In this document: positions 6,310 through 15,451 of the stretch, piece after piece
Position numbering within the stretch: position 1 is the stretch's first letter
How the letters are laid out: each line of letters starts with the position of its first letter
Assembly (NCBI GenBank): GCA_902525585.1
Contig: CABZHQ010000012.1
Coordinates: forward strand, 1 to 50,108
DNA from: an uncultured Prochlorococcus sp.
GTDB taxonomy: Bacteria; Cyanobacteriota; Cyanobacteriia; PCC-6307; Cyanobiaceae
Reading direction: 5' to 3'
Length of the DNA: 50,108 nt
The notes under the pieces: generated by a model
The model's input: only the letters and a program-made list of their open reading frames with translations
Databases searched by the model: none
Told to the model about the DNA's origin: nothing
Position numbers and translations under genes: made by a program

Positions 6310-9300
6310 TTGCTCAATCTATATAAGTCAAACAAAATTGAAGTAATTAGTGAACTGTTGGCGGAAGAAATAAAAATATCTCCTCCTCTCATAAATGAGA
6401 ATTTAGAAATAGCTGTTCCCAATTATTTTTTGGGTAAGTGGTTAAGTGAACAAATAACTATAAAAAACAAAATAAGTGCTCTTTATGAATTAAAGACAAT
6501 ATCAAGTTACACCGAATCATTATTGACAAATTTTTTTCCTGGAATTGATATGGGTTTATGGAATTTTGAGTCAATAAAATGGGGCATTATTGATTCATTA
6601 GAAGAATTAAATAGCTTTAAAGAATCATTTCCGCTTAAGAATTGGATTAATAAATATTTGGATAATAAGAAGACAATTGATGGAGACCTATACAATCTGA
6701 CAAAAAAGATCACGAATAATTTTATTGATTATTTAATTTTTAGACCTGAAATGATTGCTGAATGGAATATATCTGAAATTAATTCACTTAATCTATTTAA
6801 AAATTTAAATTCAGATCAATTATGGCAACCTATTTTATATAAATTATTAGAGAAAAAGATTTCTGAAAAACCCTCATGTTTATATATGATTGAAGTAATA
6901 AAGAATTTAGGAAAATATAAAGATTTTCAAAATAAAATACCAAATCAAATTTATATTATTTCCGACAATAACTTGTCTAAATTACATATTAACTTTTATT
7001 CAGAACTTTCAAAATTTACTAAGGTAAATTTATATTTATTATCTCCAGGAGATGATTTCTGGAATAGAATTAATTGTCTTGAAGGCGAGTTGGAATTCGA
7101 TAATTTTGAAAGTAAATTAAATTTAAATAATACAAATATAGAGAAGATTTTTGGTAAATTTGGAGCAAACTTTCAGAAATTAATTGAGGAAAATATAAAT
7201 AAAGAAGGTATAAATTTAAAAAATAATTTAATATATATTGATCCAATAACTAATTTTTATGAGAAGAAAGATATTCCCCTTCTTAATCAAATACAAAAAA
7301 GACTAATTGATAATAATAGCAATGATTTTATAGTAAATCAAATGGATGATTCACTGTTACTTTGTGAGCATTTTAATCAGAATAGTCAATTAGAATATAC
7401 AAGAAATAAAATTATAGAAATTATAAATTCGAACGAGAATATTAAATATAGTGATATTGCTGTTGTATCTCCACAAACTAATCAAATTAAACCTTTTCTA
7501 AGGTATATCTTTAATAATGAATTAATTAATGGTGAGAAGATACCTTATTTTTTTATTGATGATGATAATTATGATTCTCCAGATATTTATAAATTTTTAA
7601 TTGACATCACTGAAATAGCAAATGAGAAAATTACACTTGAAAAAATACATTATATTCTTTCAAAAAAAGTAACTCAGAACATTTTTGATTTTGATATTAC
7701 TGAAAAGGATGAAATTGTTTTCTTACTTAACCAAGTTGGTTTTCATTGGGGATTAGATGCTAATGAAAGATTAGGCGAAGAAAAAAATACTCTTGAGTGG
7801 TGTATAAATAGAATTACTTTAGGCCTGATTTATGAAAAAGAAGTCAATTTAGGTACATTTAATTTAAAACCATTTAGCTTAAAAAATATAAGTTTGGATT
7901 TGAATAAATGGGTTATAATTTTAATTGAGTTTAAGAAATATATTAATTTGCTAAGAGGATCTTTTTCTTACTCAAGTTGGGTTGAAAAGATAAAGTTTAT
8001 ATTAAAAAGTATTTCTGATTATAATGCAAATTTCAATTTAGAAATAAGTGAAATAAATAGAATTCTTGATAATCGCGCAATACCTTTAATCCCTGATGAT
8101 CTTATTTTGTTAAATGTTTTTAGAGAGATATTAATTTCTTGCATTAATGAAGCTAAATATCAAAGCAAATCCCTTATCAACAAGATCCTTGTAAGTGATA
8201 TTGAAAATTCAAGGCATATTCCACACAAGGTCATCTTCTTAATAGACATGAATAGTGCTTATTATCCAAAATTATCAAAGAATGAAAATATTAATTTATT
8301 AAATAATAAATATTATCTTGGTGATCCATCAGTTTTTGAAAGAGAGAAATATTCATTTCTTGAGTTGTTAATTTCCTGTAGAGATAAATTTATAGTTTCT
8401 TGGGTAAGGAATGACAAAAATAATAAAAAATTAGATGTTTCTTTTCCCATAAAAGAGTTAATTTCTTTTTTTGATAGTTTTTTAAACCAAGGTCAAAGAG
8501 AACTAATAATTAAATATTTTGATGTAAATAAAAAAGAAATAATTGATCTTGAAAGTTCTGAGATAATTAAAAGTAATTATTCTTTAGTAGAAGATATAGA
8601 TTGGTATGAAAAAAAATCTGATATTAAAAATTATAAATTATCAGAATTGATTTATTGGCTCAAGACTCCACAAAAATATTGGCTAAATAAAAAAAATATT
8701 TTTCCCAAGGAAATATTTATTCATCATCCAGATGAGGAGTATGTAAGTAATCTGCAAAAGTCGCAACTAATTACAAAAATAATCCAGGAATTAGAGATGG
8801 ATAACCATAATATTATTGGTGATTTAAAAAATTTGAACATTTATTCTCAATTGGTTGAGAATGCAATTATTATGCCCAAAAATAGTAGTTTGATAAAAGA
8901 AAAAGAAATTAAAGATTTATTAGAAAGTTTATCTATAAGTTTGAGCCAACATAATCAGATTAATAGAATTTATGTTAGATCAAATGCAAATAAAGAAGAA
9001 TATTTCATCGCTGATGAAACCGTAATTGAATTAATTCATTCGAAACTAAGTTTAAATCGTTTGATTGAGGCCTGGATAAAATTACTCTTCATTTCTTCTT
9101 TAAAGAAGAATATAAAAAAGACTAAGGTAATTTTTAAAATAGAAAATTACTATAAATCGCAAATTATTCAATCCCCGGGATCAACTGAATCAAATTTAAT
9201 TTTGGATGAATATATAAATATTTTTAAAAATTATTCTGAAAAATGTTTTCCTCTCCCTCCAGAAAGTGCTTATAAATATGTAGAAGCAAAAATCAAATCA

Positions 9301-9492
9301 AAAAATGAGAAAAAAGCTTTTACGGATAGATGGATTGGTAATAAACCTTTTTCTAAAGGAGAAAGAGATAATATCGAAATGAAATTATGTTTTGGAAATG
9401 AAAAAGAACCAGATTTCTTTTTGAGAAATAATAAATTTGTTAAATTATCGTTCAGATTATATGCTCCTCTTATTAATGCATTAAAGAAATAA
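6310..9492 (+). CDS. recC: Exodeoxyribonuclease V gamma chain RecC
   Basis: A 1060-residue protein, close to the 1122 residues of E. coli RecC. The N-terminus LNLYKSNKIEVISELLAEEI matches the family opening, followed by helicase-like domains that have lost ATPase motifs and a C-terminal inactive nuclease-like fold, as in RecC proteins. RecC splits the duplex for RecB and RecD and scans for Chi. The start is TTG at 6310 because the conserved first strand begins directly there and no ATG is better placed. Base composition is extreme: 7 G+C in the 60 bases at 7201-7260 and 15 of 60 at 8401-8460. It is co-directional with ycf54 (17-base gap) and the next gene (3-base gap). Confidence 0.9.
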   Translation: MLNLYKSNKIEVISELLAEEIKISPPLINENLEIAVPNYFLGKWLSEQITIKNKISALYELKTISSYTESLLTNFFPGIDMGLWNFESIKWGIIDSLEELNSFKESFPLKNWINKYLDNKKTIDGDLYNLTKKITNNFIDYLIFRPEMIAEWNISEINSLNLFKNLNSDQLWQPILYKLLEKKISEKPSCLYMIEVIKNLGKYKDFQNKIPNQIYIISDNNLSKLHINFYSELSKFTKVNLYLLSPGDDFWNRINCLEGELEFDNFESKLNLNNTNIEKIFGKFGANFQKLIEENINKEGINLKNNLIYIDPITNFYEKKDIPLLNQIQKRLIDNNSNDFIVNQMDDSLLLCEHFNQNSQLEYTRNKIIEIINSNENIKYSDIAVVSPQTNQIKPFLRYIFNNELINGEKIPYFFIDDDNYDSPDIYKFLIDITEIANEKITLEKIHYILSKKVTQNIFDFDITEKDEIVFLLNQVGFHWGLDANERLGEEKNTLEWCINRITLGLIYEKEVNLGTFNLKPFSLKNISLDLNKWVIILIEFKKYINLLRGSFSYSSWVEKIKFILKSISDYNANFNLEISEINRILDNRAIPLIPDDLILLNVFREILISCINEAKYQSKSLINKILVSDIENSRHIPHKVIFLIDMNSAYYPKLSKNENINLLNNKYYLGDPSVFEREKYSFLELLISCRDKFIVSWVRNDKNNKKLDVSFPIKELISFFDSFLNQGQRELIIKYFDVNKKEIIDLESSEIIKSNYSLVEDIDWYEKKSDIKNYKLSELIYWLKTPQKYWLNKKNIFPKEIFIHHPDEEYVSNLQKSQLITKIIQELEMDNHNIIGDLKNLNIYSQLVENAIIMPKNSSLIKEKEIKDLLESLSISLSQHNQINRIYVRSNANKEEYFIADETVIELIHSKLSLNRLIEAWIKLLFISSLKKNIKKTKVIFKIENYYKSQIIQSPGSTESNLILDEYINIFKNYSEKCFPLPPESAYKYVEAKIKSKNEKKAFTDRWIGNKPFSKGERDNIEMKLCFGNEKEPDFFLRNNKFVKLSFRLYAPLINALKK

Positions 9493-9495
9493 ATA

Positions 9496-9969
9496 ATGAC
9501 TAAATTTCAGTTAAAAATTTTTTTAAAGGCTGCTTATGAAATAATCCTTGTTTTTTTACAGTTCTTTATTATTAGTCTCCATTTTTTTCAATGGGAATTT
9601 ATTCCACAAAAACAAATAATTCAAGTTAGTACTTTATCTTATTTTGTGGGTTTTTTAATTATCATAATCGCTTTCATAATATTGTTAGTCGCTATTAAAG
9701 ACTTAGGTAGAAATTTATCCCCTTTACCAAGACCTTCAATTAACAGTAATCTTGTAACTTCAGGTATTTATCGATATATGCGTCATCCTATGTATTATTC
9801 TTTAATATTTATTTCATTTGGTGTTTTTATGACCAAGCTATCTATTTATTATTTATTTTTATCAATAAGTCTGGGTTTAATAATTAAATTTAAGATTGCC
9901 TTAGAAGAGAAATATTTAAATAATAAATTTAAGAATTACTTAGTTTATAAAAATGAGGTTAAATATTAA
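9496..9969 (+). CDS. Membrane methyltransferase of the isoprenylcysteine/phospholipid methyltransferase family
   Basis: A 157-residue protein with four or so membrane segments (about residues 12-30, 45-68, 98-118 and 120-135). It has the family's C-terminal SAM-binding signature: NLVTSGIYRYMRHPMYYSL, then a conserved ALEEKYL glutamate pair and NYLVYKNEV. The family covers isoprenylcysteine carboxyl methyltransferases, phospholipid N-methyltransferases and NnrU-like proteins; the substrate cannot be told from sequence. Its position is odd: it sits between recC (3-base gap) and recB (12-base gap), so it is almost certainly on the same mRNA as the RecBCD subunits. Confidence 0.8.
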   Translation: MTKFQLKIFLKAAYEIILVFLQFFIISLHFFQWEFIPQKQIIQVSTLSYFVGFLIIIIAFIILLVAIKDLGRNLSPLPRPSINSNLVTSGIYRYMRHPMYYSLIFISFGVFMTKLSIYYLFLSISLGLIIKFKIALEEKYLNNKFKNYLVYKNEVKY

Positions 9970-9981
9970 TTCAATAAAGAT

Positions 9982-12900
9982 ATGGATATTAATCAAATTA
10001 ATTTAGATGACAAATTTAAATTAGTAGAAGCAAGTGCAGGAACTGGCAAAAGTTACACTTTGGCTCATCTAGTTTTAAGAAATGTTTTGGAGAAAGAAAT
10101 TAAACCAGATGAGATACTCTTATTAAGTTTTACAAAAAATACTTGTTCTGAACTACGAGATAAAATACTTTTGAGATTTCAGGATTTAAAATTATTTTTG
10201 CAAAATCAAAATGAATGTAACATAGATAATAACCTTAAGGAATGGTATCTAAAATTTAAGGAGAACGAAAAATCTAAGAAAAAAATTATATCCCAAATTG
10301 ATAATTTTGTTAATGAAATTTACAAGTTACAAGTAACTACATTCCATTCTTTTTGCAATAATATTATTGATGAATATAGTATTGAAATAGGAGTAACTCA
10401 AGATCCATACATTGAAAATAATTTAGATAATTTGTATAAAGATGTAATAGATAATTTGTGGTTTGATGTTTTTCTGAATCTTCATCATGAGCTTATTTCA
10501 GCAGTCAACCAAAAAAAAATAAGTTCTAGATTTGGAAGTAGGATTAATAAGTCATTTTTTGTCGAAATATTAAAAAATATAGATCAAGAAAATATCTGTC
10601 AATTTCAAATAAATAATAAATATAAGATTATTGATTTAAATAACTATTTTAATGAATTTTTTTATTTAAATTGGAAAGAGTTTTGTGTTGAATGGAATAA
10701 GAAAGGTAAGGAATTATTTTTACAACTCATAGAGTTGGGAAAATTAATTAAGGATAGTGGTGGAAAAAGTCAAATATATGCAGCAAAACCAAGAAGTGAT
10801 AAGTTTAACCAAATAAATTGTTGGATTGAAGAGATTAACAAAAGGCTTAATTCTAAAAATGTGATTGATTTTATATATGATATTTCTAAAGATGATCTTT
10901 TATCTAAATATTTTTACAATGAAAATATATCTAAAGAAATTAATAAACATAATCTAAAATTAGATTTTACTAAATTTAATTTATTACAAGATAAAATTTA
11001 TAAAATAAAAGAAGGTTTCTATACTGAATTTGTAAGAATATTTACCCAATTAGCTTATATAAAATTAATTGAATTAAAAAAAAGTTTTTCTATTCTCAAC
11101 TTCAATGATCTTATAAAGACTGTAGAAAATACATTTCTAGATTCAGGAATTAGTAATAGTAATATTCTATCTAAAATTCAAAAAAGATTTAAATGTGTCT
11201 TAGTAGATGAGTTTCAAGATACAGATATTACTCAGTGGAATTTAATAAAAAAGTTCTTTAATACAAAAAATCATTTTTTACTTTGTGTAGGTGATCCAAA
11301 ACAAGCGATCTATAAATTTAGAGGTGGAGATATTGAAACTTACTTAGATGCAAGATCTAATGCAATCGAAGTTTTTAGTCTTACAGATAACTATAGATCC
11401 TCAAAAAAGTTAATAGATGTTCTTAATAAACTTTATAAGAATGGACTTAAACAATCAAAACTTAACTATAGGAAATTAACCTCTAGAATTGATGAAAATA
11501 TTAATTCTGAATTTAAATTTAAGGATGTATTTGAAATTGTAGAATTTTCAAAAAAAGAGACTGATATAGAGGATCTTGTAACTCATTACATAGTTAACTT
11601 TATTTTAAATAATAAAGAAATTGATATTAATAAAATTGCGATTCTTACATTAAATAATTCACAATGCTTAGATTTAAAAAAAAAATTAAATCAGTTTAAC
11701 CTCCCATGCAAAATTCAAAATAAACAAAATATTTTTGATACAGAAGCAAGTTCTCTACTCTTTTTATTGATTAAATGTTTATTAAATCCCAGGTCTTTAA
11801 AAAATATAACTTTGCTTGCTACTTCAAAGTTCATAGAAATAAAATCAGAAGATTTACTTGATGATGGAATTAGTAATAATTTGGAAATTTTAATTAATAA
11901 ATGCATTACCTGGTCCCAGGAACTAAGAGAAAAAGGTTTTTTAAACATTGTTAATGAACTACTTATAAATTACAAGTCATCATCGATTATTCTAGATTTA
12001 GATTTAAGTTCAAATTTATTTCAACTTTCGGAAATCGTTGAAATAGAATTAATTAATAATGATTTTAATCTCAATATTGTCTTCAACTGGTATAAAAATC
12101 AGTTAGATCATATTTTAAGAATTTCTACTGGAGAAGATTTTTTGACGAAAGATTATAATCTTCAAAATGGAATAAATCTTTCTACTATTCATAGTAGTAA
12201 GGGCCTCGAATTTGAAATGGTCCTATGTCCATATCTTTCAATTATTTCAAATAAGTCAAATAAAATTAAAGGACCTCTTTGGAAATCAAATATTGATAGA
12301 AACATTTATATTAATATTTCTAATAATTACTCGAAGGTTGAAAAATTGAAGTTAATAGAAGAAGAGGATTTATTTAAAGAGAGTGAGAGGTTAATTTATG
12401 TAGCACTTACGAGGAGCAAATATAAACTTATTGTTTTTAATGATTTAGAAGATACAAATAATATTTTAAATAATGATTTACTTAATAATTTGGAAAATAT
12501 CAATATTTATAAGTCTACTTTTGAAGTCAGGATAGAACAAGAGAAAATACAAGAAATTATTGCTAAGTTCCCAACCAACCGATTGAATAATAATCTATGG
12601 AAAATCGATAACTTTAATAAAAAAATATCTAATGAATTTAATTCTGATCAATTTATTTCTTATTCAAGTTATTCTTCTTGGATACGAAAAGATAAAAATA
12701 TAGATGCAATCATTAATCAATATAAGGATTATGATGATAATATTTCAATTATCAAAGATTCTATTCGTAGGAAATCAAAGAATTATCCTAATTATTTTTC
12801 TTATCCAAATCCTTTAAGTGATTTTCCAAAAGGAACTATTGCTGGGACTTGCCTGCACAAAATAATAGAAAGATTTGATTTTAGAAACGATAATAATCAA

Positions 12901-13608
12901 GAATTAATTGATTTAATTGTTGAGGAATTGGACTTTTATCAAATCGATACTTCTTTGGCTTTTAAAGTAAAAGATGCGATTTTAAGAATTATAAATATAT
13001 CTTTAGGAAGCGAATTACAGAATAAGAAACTAGTTGATATTTCAAATGAATACTTAATTAAGGAACTTAAATATGATTTAACTTTATCTTATGAAGGTAG
13101 AAAAATTAATTCTAATGATTTATCAAAATGCTTTTTTTTAGATCAGGAATATGAATTTGGTGAAGAATATGCAAATAAAATAAATGATCTTCAAATTATG
13201 AATAAAGGCTTTCATTCAGGATGTATTGATTGTGTTTTCCCTGTAGGCAATAAATTAGAAGATAGTAAATGGTGGGTAATTGATTGGAAAAGTAATTTGA
13301 TCTCCGGCAGTGATAATAGTGAATGTTTACCAAGAAACTATAACTATGAAAATATGAGAAATGAAATGATTAAACATCATTATCCATTGCAATCTCATCT
13401 TTATTTATTAGCATTGCATAGATTTTTAAAGTGGCGACTTGAAAATTATCAACCACATAAGCATCTAGGAGGATATATTTATTTGTTTTTAAAGGGATTG
13501 CCAGATTTTGAATTATTTGAAAAATCTAAGTCGAAAGATATAACTCCAGGTATTTTTATTGGTAAAGCCCCTTTAAAAAGAATTAATTATTTGGATAAAC
13601 TTTTCTAG
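9982..13608 (+). CDS. recB: Exodeoxyribonuclease V beta chain RecB
   Basis: A 1208-residue UvrD-like helicase fused to a RecB nuclease domain, similar in length to E. coli RecB (1180). Near the N-terminus is Walker A VEASAGTGKSYTLAHL; further on are the DEFQDTDITQW motif II, VGDPKQAIYKFRGGD (motif III) and NLSTIHSSKGLEFEMVLCP with VALTRSKYKLIV (motifs V and VI). The C-terminal nuclease shows GTCLHKIIERFDF, GCIDCVF, VIDWKSN and the closing YPLQSHLY, so both motor and nuclease appear intact. RecB provides the slow 3'-5' motor, the nuclease and RecA loading in the RecBCD complex. It is one base from recD. Confidence 0.95.
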   Translation: MDINQINLDDKFKLVEASAGTGKSYTLAHLVLRNVLEKEIKPDEILLLSFTKNTCSELRDKILLRFQDLKLFLQNQNECNIDNNLKEWYLKFKENEKSKKKIISQIDNFVNEIYKLQVTTFHSFCNNIIDEYSIEIGVTQDPYIENNLDNLYKDVIDNLWFDVFLNLHHELISAVNQKKISSRFGSRINKSFFVEILKNIDQENICQFQINNKYKIIDLNNYFNEFFYLNWKEFCVEWNKKGKELFLQLIELGKLIKDSGGKSQIYAAKPRSDKFNQINCWIEEINKRLNSKNVIDFIYDISKDDLLSKYFYNENISKEINKHNLKLDFTKFNLLQDKIYKIKEGFYTEFVRIFTQLAYIKLIELKKSFSILNFNDLIKTVENTFLDSGISNSNILSKIQKRFKCVLVDEFQDTDITQWNLIKKFFNTKNHFLLCVGDPKQAIYKFRGGDIETYLDARSNAIEVFSLTDNYRSSKKLIDVLNKLYKNGLKQSKLNYRKLTSRIDENINSEFKFKDVFEIVEFSKKETDIEDLVTHYIVNFILNNKEIDINKIAILTLNNSQCLDLKKKLNQFNLPCKIQNKQNIFDTEASSLLFLLIKCLLNPRSLKNITLLATSKFIEIKSEDLLDDGISNNLEILINKCITWSQELREKGFLNIVNELLINYKSSSIILDLDLSSNLFQLSEIVEIELINNDFNLNIVFNWYKNQLDHILRISTGEDFLTKDYNLQNGINLSTIHSSKGLEFEMVLCPYLSIISNKSNKIKGPLWKSNIDRNIYINISNNYSKVEKLKLIEEEDLFKESERLIYVALTRSKYKLIVFNDLEDTNNILNNDLLNNLENINIYKSTFEVRIEQEKIQEIIAKFPTNRLNNNLWKIDNFNKKISNEFNSDQFISYSSYSSWIRKDKNIDAIINQYKDYDDNISIIKDSIRRKSKNYPNYFSYPNPLSDFPKGTIAGTCLHKIIERFDFRNDNNQELIDLIVEELDFYQIDTSLAFKVKDAILRIINISLGSELQNKKLVDISNEYLIKELKYDLTLSYEGRKINSNDLSKCFFLDQEYEFGEEYANKINDLQIMNKGFHSGCIDCVFPVGNKLEDSKWWVIDWKSNLISGSDNSECLPRNYNYENMRNEMIKHHYPLQSHLYLLALHRFLKWRLENYQPHKHLGGYIYLFLKGLPDFELFEKSKSKDITPGIFIGKAPLKRINYLDKLF

Positions 13609-13609
13609 A

Positions 13610-15313
13610 ATGACTAAAACTATTACTGATATTGAAAAGTTCCAATATGATCATATATTTAATTTAATCTTAGGTATTTTCAAATTCAATGAAAAAAAAT
13701 ATGGAAATTTCGTAAAAGATGCAATAAAAATATTATTAGAGTTTGAAAAAAATGGTGAAACTATTATTGATGTAGATAGTAGTTTAATAATCTTTAAATT
13801 ATTGGAAGATGGCTGGCCCAATAAACATATAGATGTTTTAAAAAATATAGGTTTAATAGGTTCCGTTAATTCTCCATTCGTATTAGTAAATAGAAAATTA
13901 TCCCTATCAAAATGGTCAAAAAAGATAGAAAGAGTTATTAATTTATTCCTTAAAAAAATAGATACCGATAATTTAATAAACTCGATAATACATAAAGATG
14001 ATAATAAAATTGATCAAATTAAAAATATTTTTAATTATTCAAACTTAGTTTTCCTTCAAGGAGGACCAGGTACTGGTAAAACCACCTTAATAATAAAGTT
14101 AATACTAGAACTCCTTCGGATTGATAACTTTTTAAATATTGGTTTATCTGCTCCGACGGGTAAAGCTACAGCTCGCCTAAAAGAAGCACTTAATGATAAA
14201 AAAAATATTTCCTTTAACAAATTTCTAGACCAAATAGAATTTCAAACTTTACATAGATGGATTTTAAATTCTCAAAATAAATCTCTTAAGTTGAAATTTA
14301 AACTAAAAGAGCTTGATATTTTCATAATTGATGAAATGTCAATGGTTAATATTGATTTGATTGAATCAGTTTTAAATTTGCTAGCAAAGGACTGTAAAAT
14401 TATTTTAGTTGGGGACAAAAATCAATTGTCTCCAGTAAATAACTGTTCTATCTGGAATTATTTATTTGAATATGGTGATAATAGTAAAATAAAATCTTGT
14501 GTAGTAAATTTAGAAAAAACTTATAGAAATTTTGGAGATATAGCATTAATAAGTAGTTTGATATTTAATAATGATTTTTCTTTACTTAATAAAAAGATAG
14601 AAGAATTAGAAAAAGATAATAATTCAAAAGAAATTACTATTTCAAAAAATAGAGAAAAAGATATTCCAAAAGATCTATTTTTTTCGATTACAAGTTATCT
14701 AAAACAGTTAAATCTTTCAACTTCAAATTTAAGTAAAAAAAAATATATATTTGATGAGAGTATTGATAATTTATTGCTTAATGAAAAAGATTTAGTAGAT
14801 AAGATATTTCTGGATTTACAAAGTCACTTGATTTTATGTGAAAAAAATTCCGGAATATGGAGTGTTGAATATTTGAATGAAATTGTTTTTGGTCAAAAAA
14901 AACCCTATGACCTTAAAACTCTTCAAGAGGGTGTTCCGATAATGTGTACTAAAAATAATAAGGAACTTGGGTTGTCAAATGGGGATATTGGAGTACTTAT
15001 AGGTTTAAAAAATAAAAGAAAATATCTTTTTAGAAAATTTAATGATAATAACGAGGAAATTGTCGAATTAATTGATCCATCTAATTTAGAAAATGTTGTG
15101 CCAGCAATAGCCATTACAATACATAAATCTCAAGGCAGTGAATCTGAAAAAGTAAGCATTTTGTGGTCCCAAAAGTATAGAAGAAATCAATATTCTGTAA
15201 AAGAAAAAATAGATAATGAAAATATCTTTTGCAGAGATAATTTTGAAAGAAGGTTATTTTATACTGCTGTTACAAGAGCGAAAAAATTTTTAGATATATA
15301 TTATTTAAATTAA
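13610..15313 (+). CDS. recD: Exodeoxyribonuclease V alpha chain RecD
   Basis: A 567-residue superfamily 1B 5'-3' helicase, slightly shorter than E. coli RecD (608). Walker A GGPGTGKTTL lies at about 151-160, motif Ia SAPTGKATARL follows, Walker B IIDEMSMV is at about 239-246, then GDKNQLSP. The C-terminal AITIHKSQGSE and FYTAVTRAKKFL motifs complete the set. It starts one base after the recB stop, so the subunits are probably made from one message. With recC and recB all three subunits are present and full length, indicating a working end-processing recombinase. An inverted repeat is found downstream but close to the next gene. Confidence 0.94.
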   Translation: MTKTITDIEKFQYDHIFNLILGIFKFNEKKYGNFVKDAIKILLEFEKNGETIIDVDSSLIIFKLLEDGWPNKHIDVLKNIGLIGSVNSPFVLVNRKLSLSKWSKKIERVINLFLKKIDTDNLINSIIHKDDNKIDQIKNIFNYSNLVFLQGGPGTGKTTLIIKLILELLRIDNFLNIGLSAPTGKATARLKEALNDKKNISFNKFLDQIEFQTLHRWILNSQNKSLKLKFKLKELDIFIIDEMSMVNIDLIESVLNLLAKDCKIILVGDKNQLSPVNNCSIWNYLFEYGDNSKIKSCVVNLEKTYRNFGDIALISSLIFNNDFSLLNKKIEELEKDNNSKEITISKNREKDIPKDLFFSITSYLKQLNLSTSNLSKKKYIFDESIDNLLLNEKDLVDKIFLDLQSHLILCEKNSGIWSVEYLNEIVFGQKKPYDLKTLQEGVPIMCTKNNKELGLSNGDIGVLIGLKNKRKYLFRKFNDNNEEIVELIDPSNLENVVPAIAITIHKSQGSESEKVSILWSQKYRRNQYSVKEKIDNENIFCRDNFERRLFYTAVTRAKKFLDIYYLN

Positions 15314-15451
15314 ATTTTATTTTTGAGAAATTAGTAATATTTTAACCTCAAGATGTTAGATTAATAATGCGGCTCTGTAAGGCTAAGCAACAATTTAAGT
15401 CAATTTAGATATTTGTTGAATGCCTAATCAGAAGATTATTAGGCATTTAAA
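15314..15451. other. Intergenic leader between recD and the DEAD-box helicase gene
   Basis: These 138 bases hold no gene or tRNA. The middle includes a locally GC-richer patch (GCGGCTCTGTAAGGCTAAGC at about 15369-15388) that could be part of a transcribed leader. The last 33 bases carry a strong hairpin, listed separately. The helicase promoter presumably lies in this stretch; a clear -35/-10 pair was not identified. Confidence 0.4.
15419..15447 (+). promoter_or_regulatory. Perfect 10-bp hairpin overlapping the ribosome-binding zone of the DEAD-box helicase
   Basis: The arms AATGCCTAAT (15419-15428) and ATTAGGCATT (15438-15447) are exact reverse complements separated by a 9-base loop CAGAAGATT. 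The ATG of the helicase is at 15452, four bases after the right arm, so the folded RNA would cover the place where a Shine-Dalgarno sequence should be. There is no run of T after it beyond TTTAAA, and it precedes rather than follows a gene in its own transcript, so a translational switch is more attractive than a recD terminator. A terminator for recD or a protein-binding operator remain possible. Confidence 0.55.

Noticed and set aside
15419..15447. Intrinsic terminator of recD
   Set aside because: The stem is sited over 100 bases after recD and four bases before the next start, with no T-run; kept as a translation-control candidate instead.
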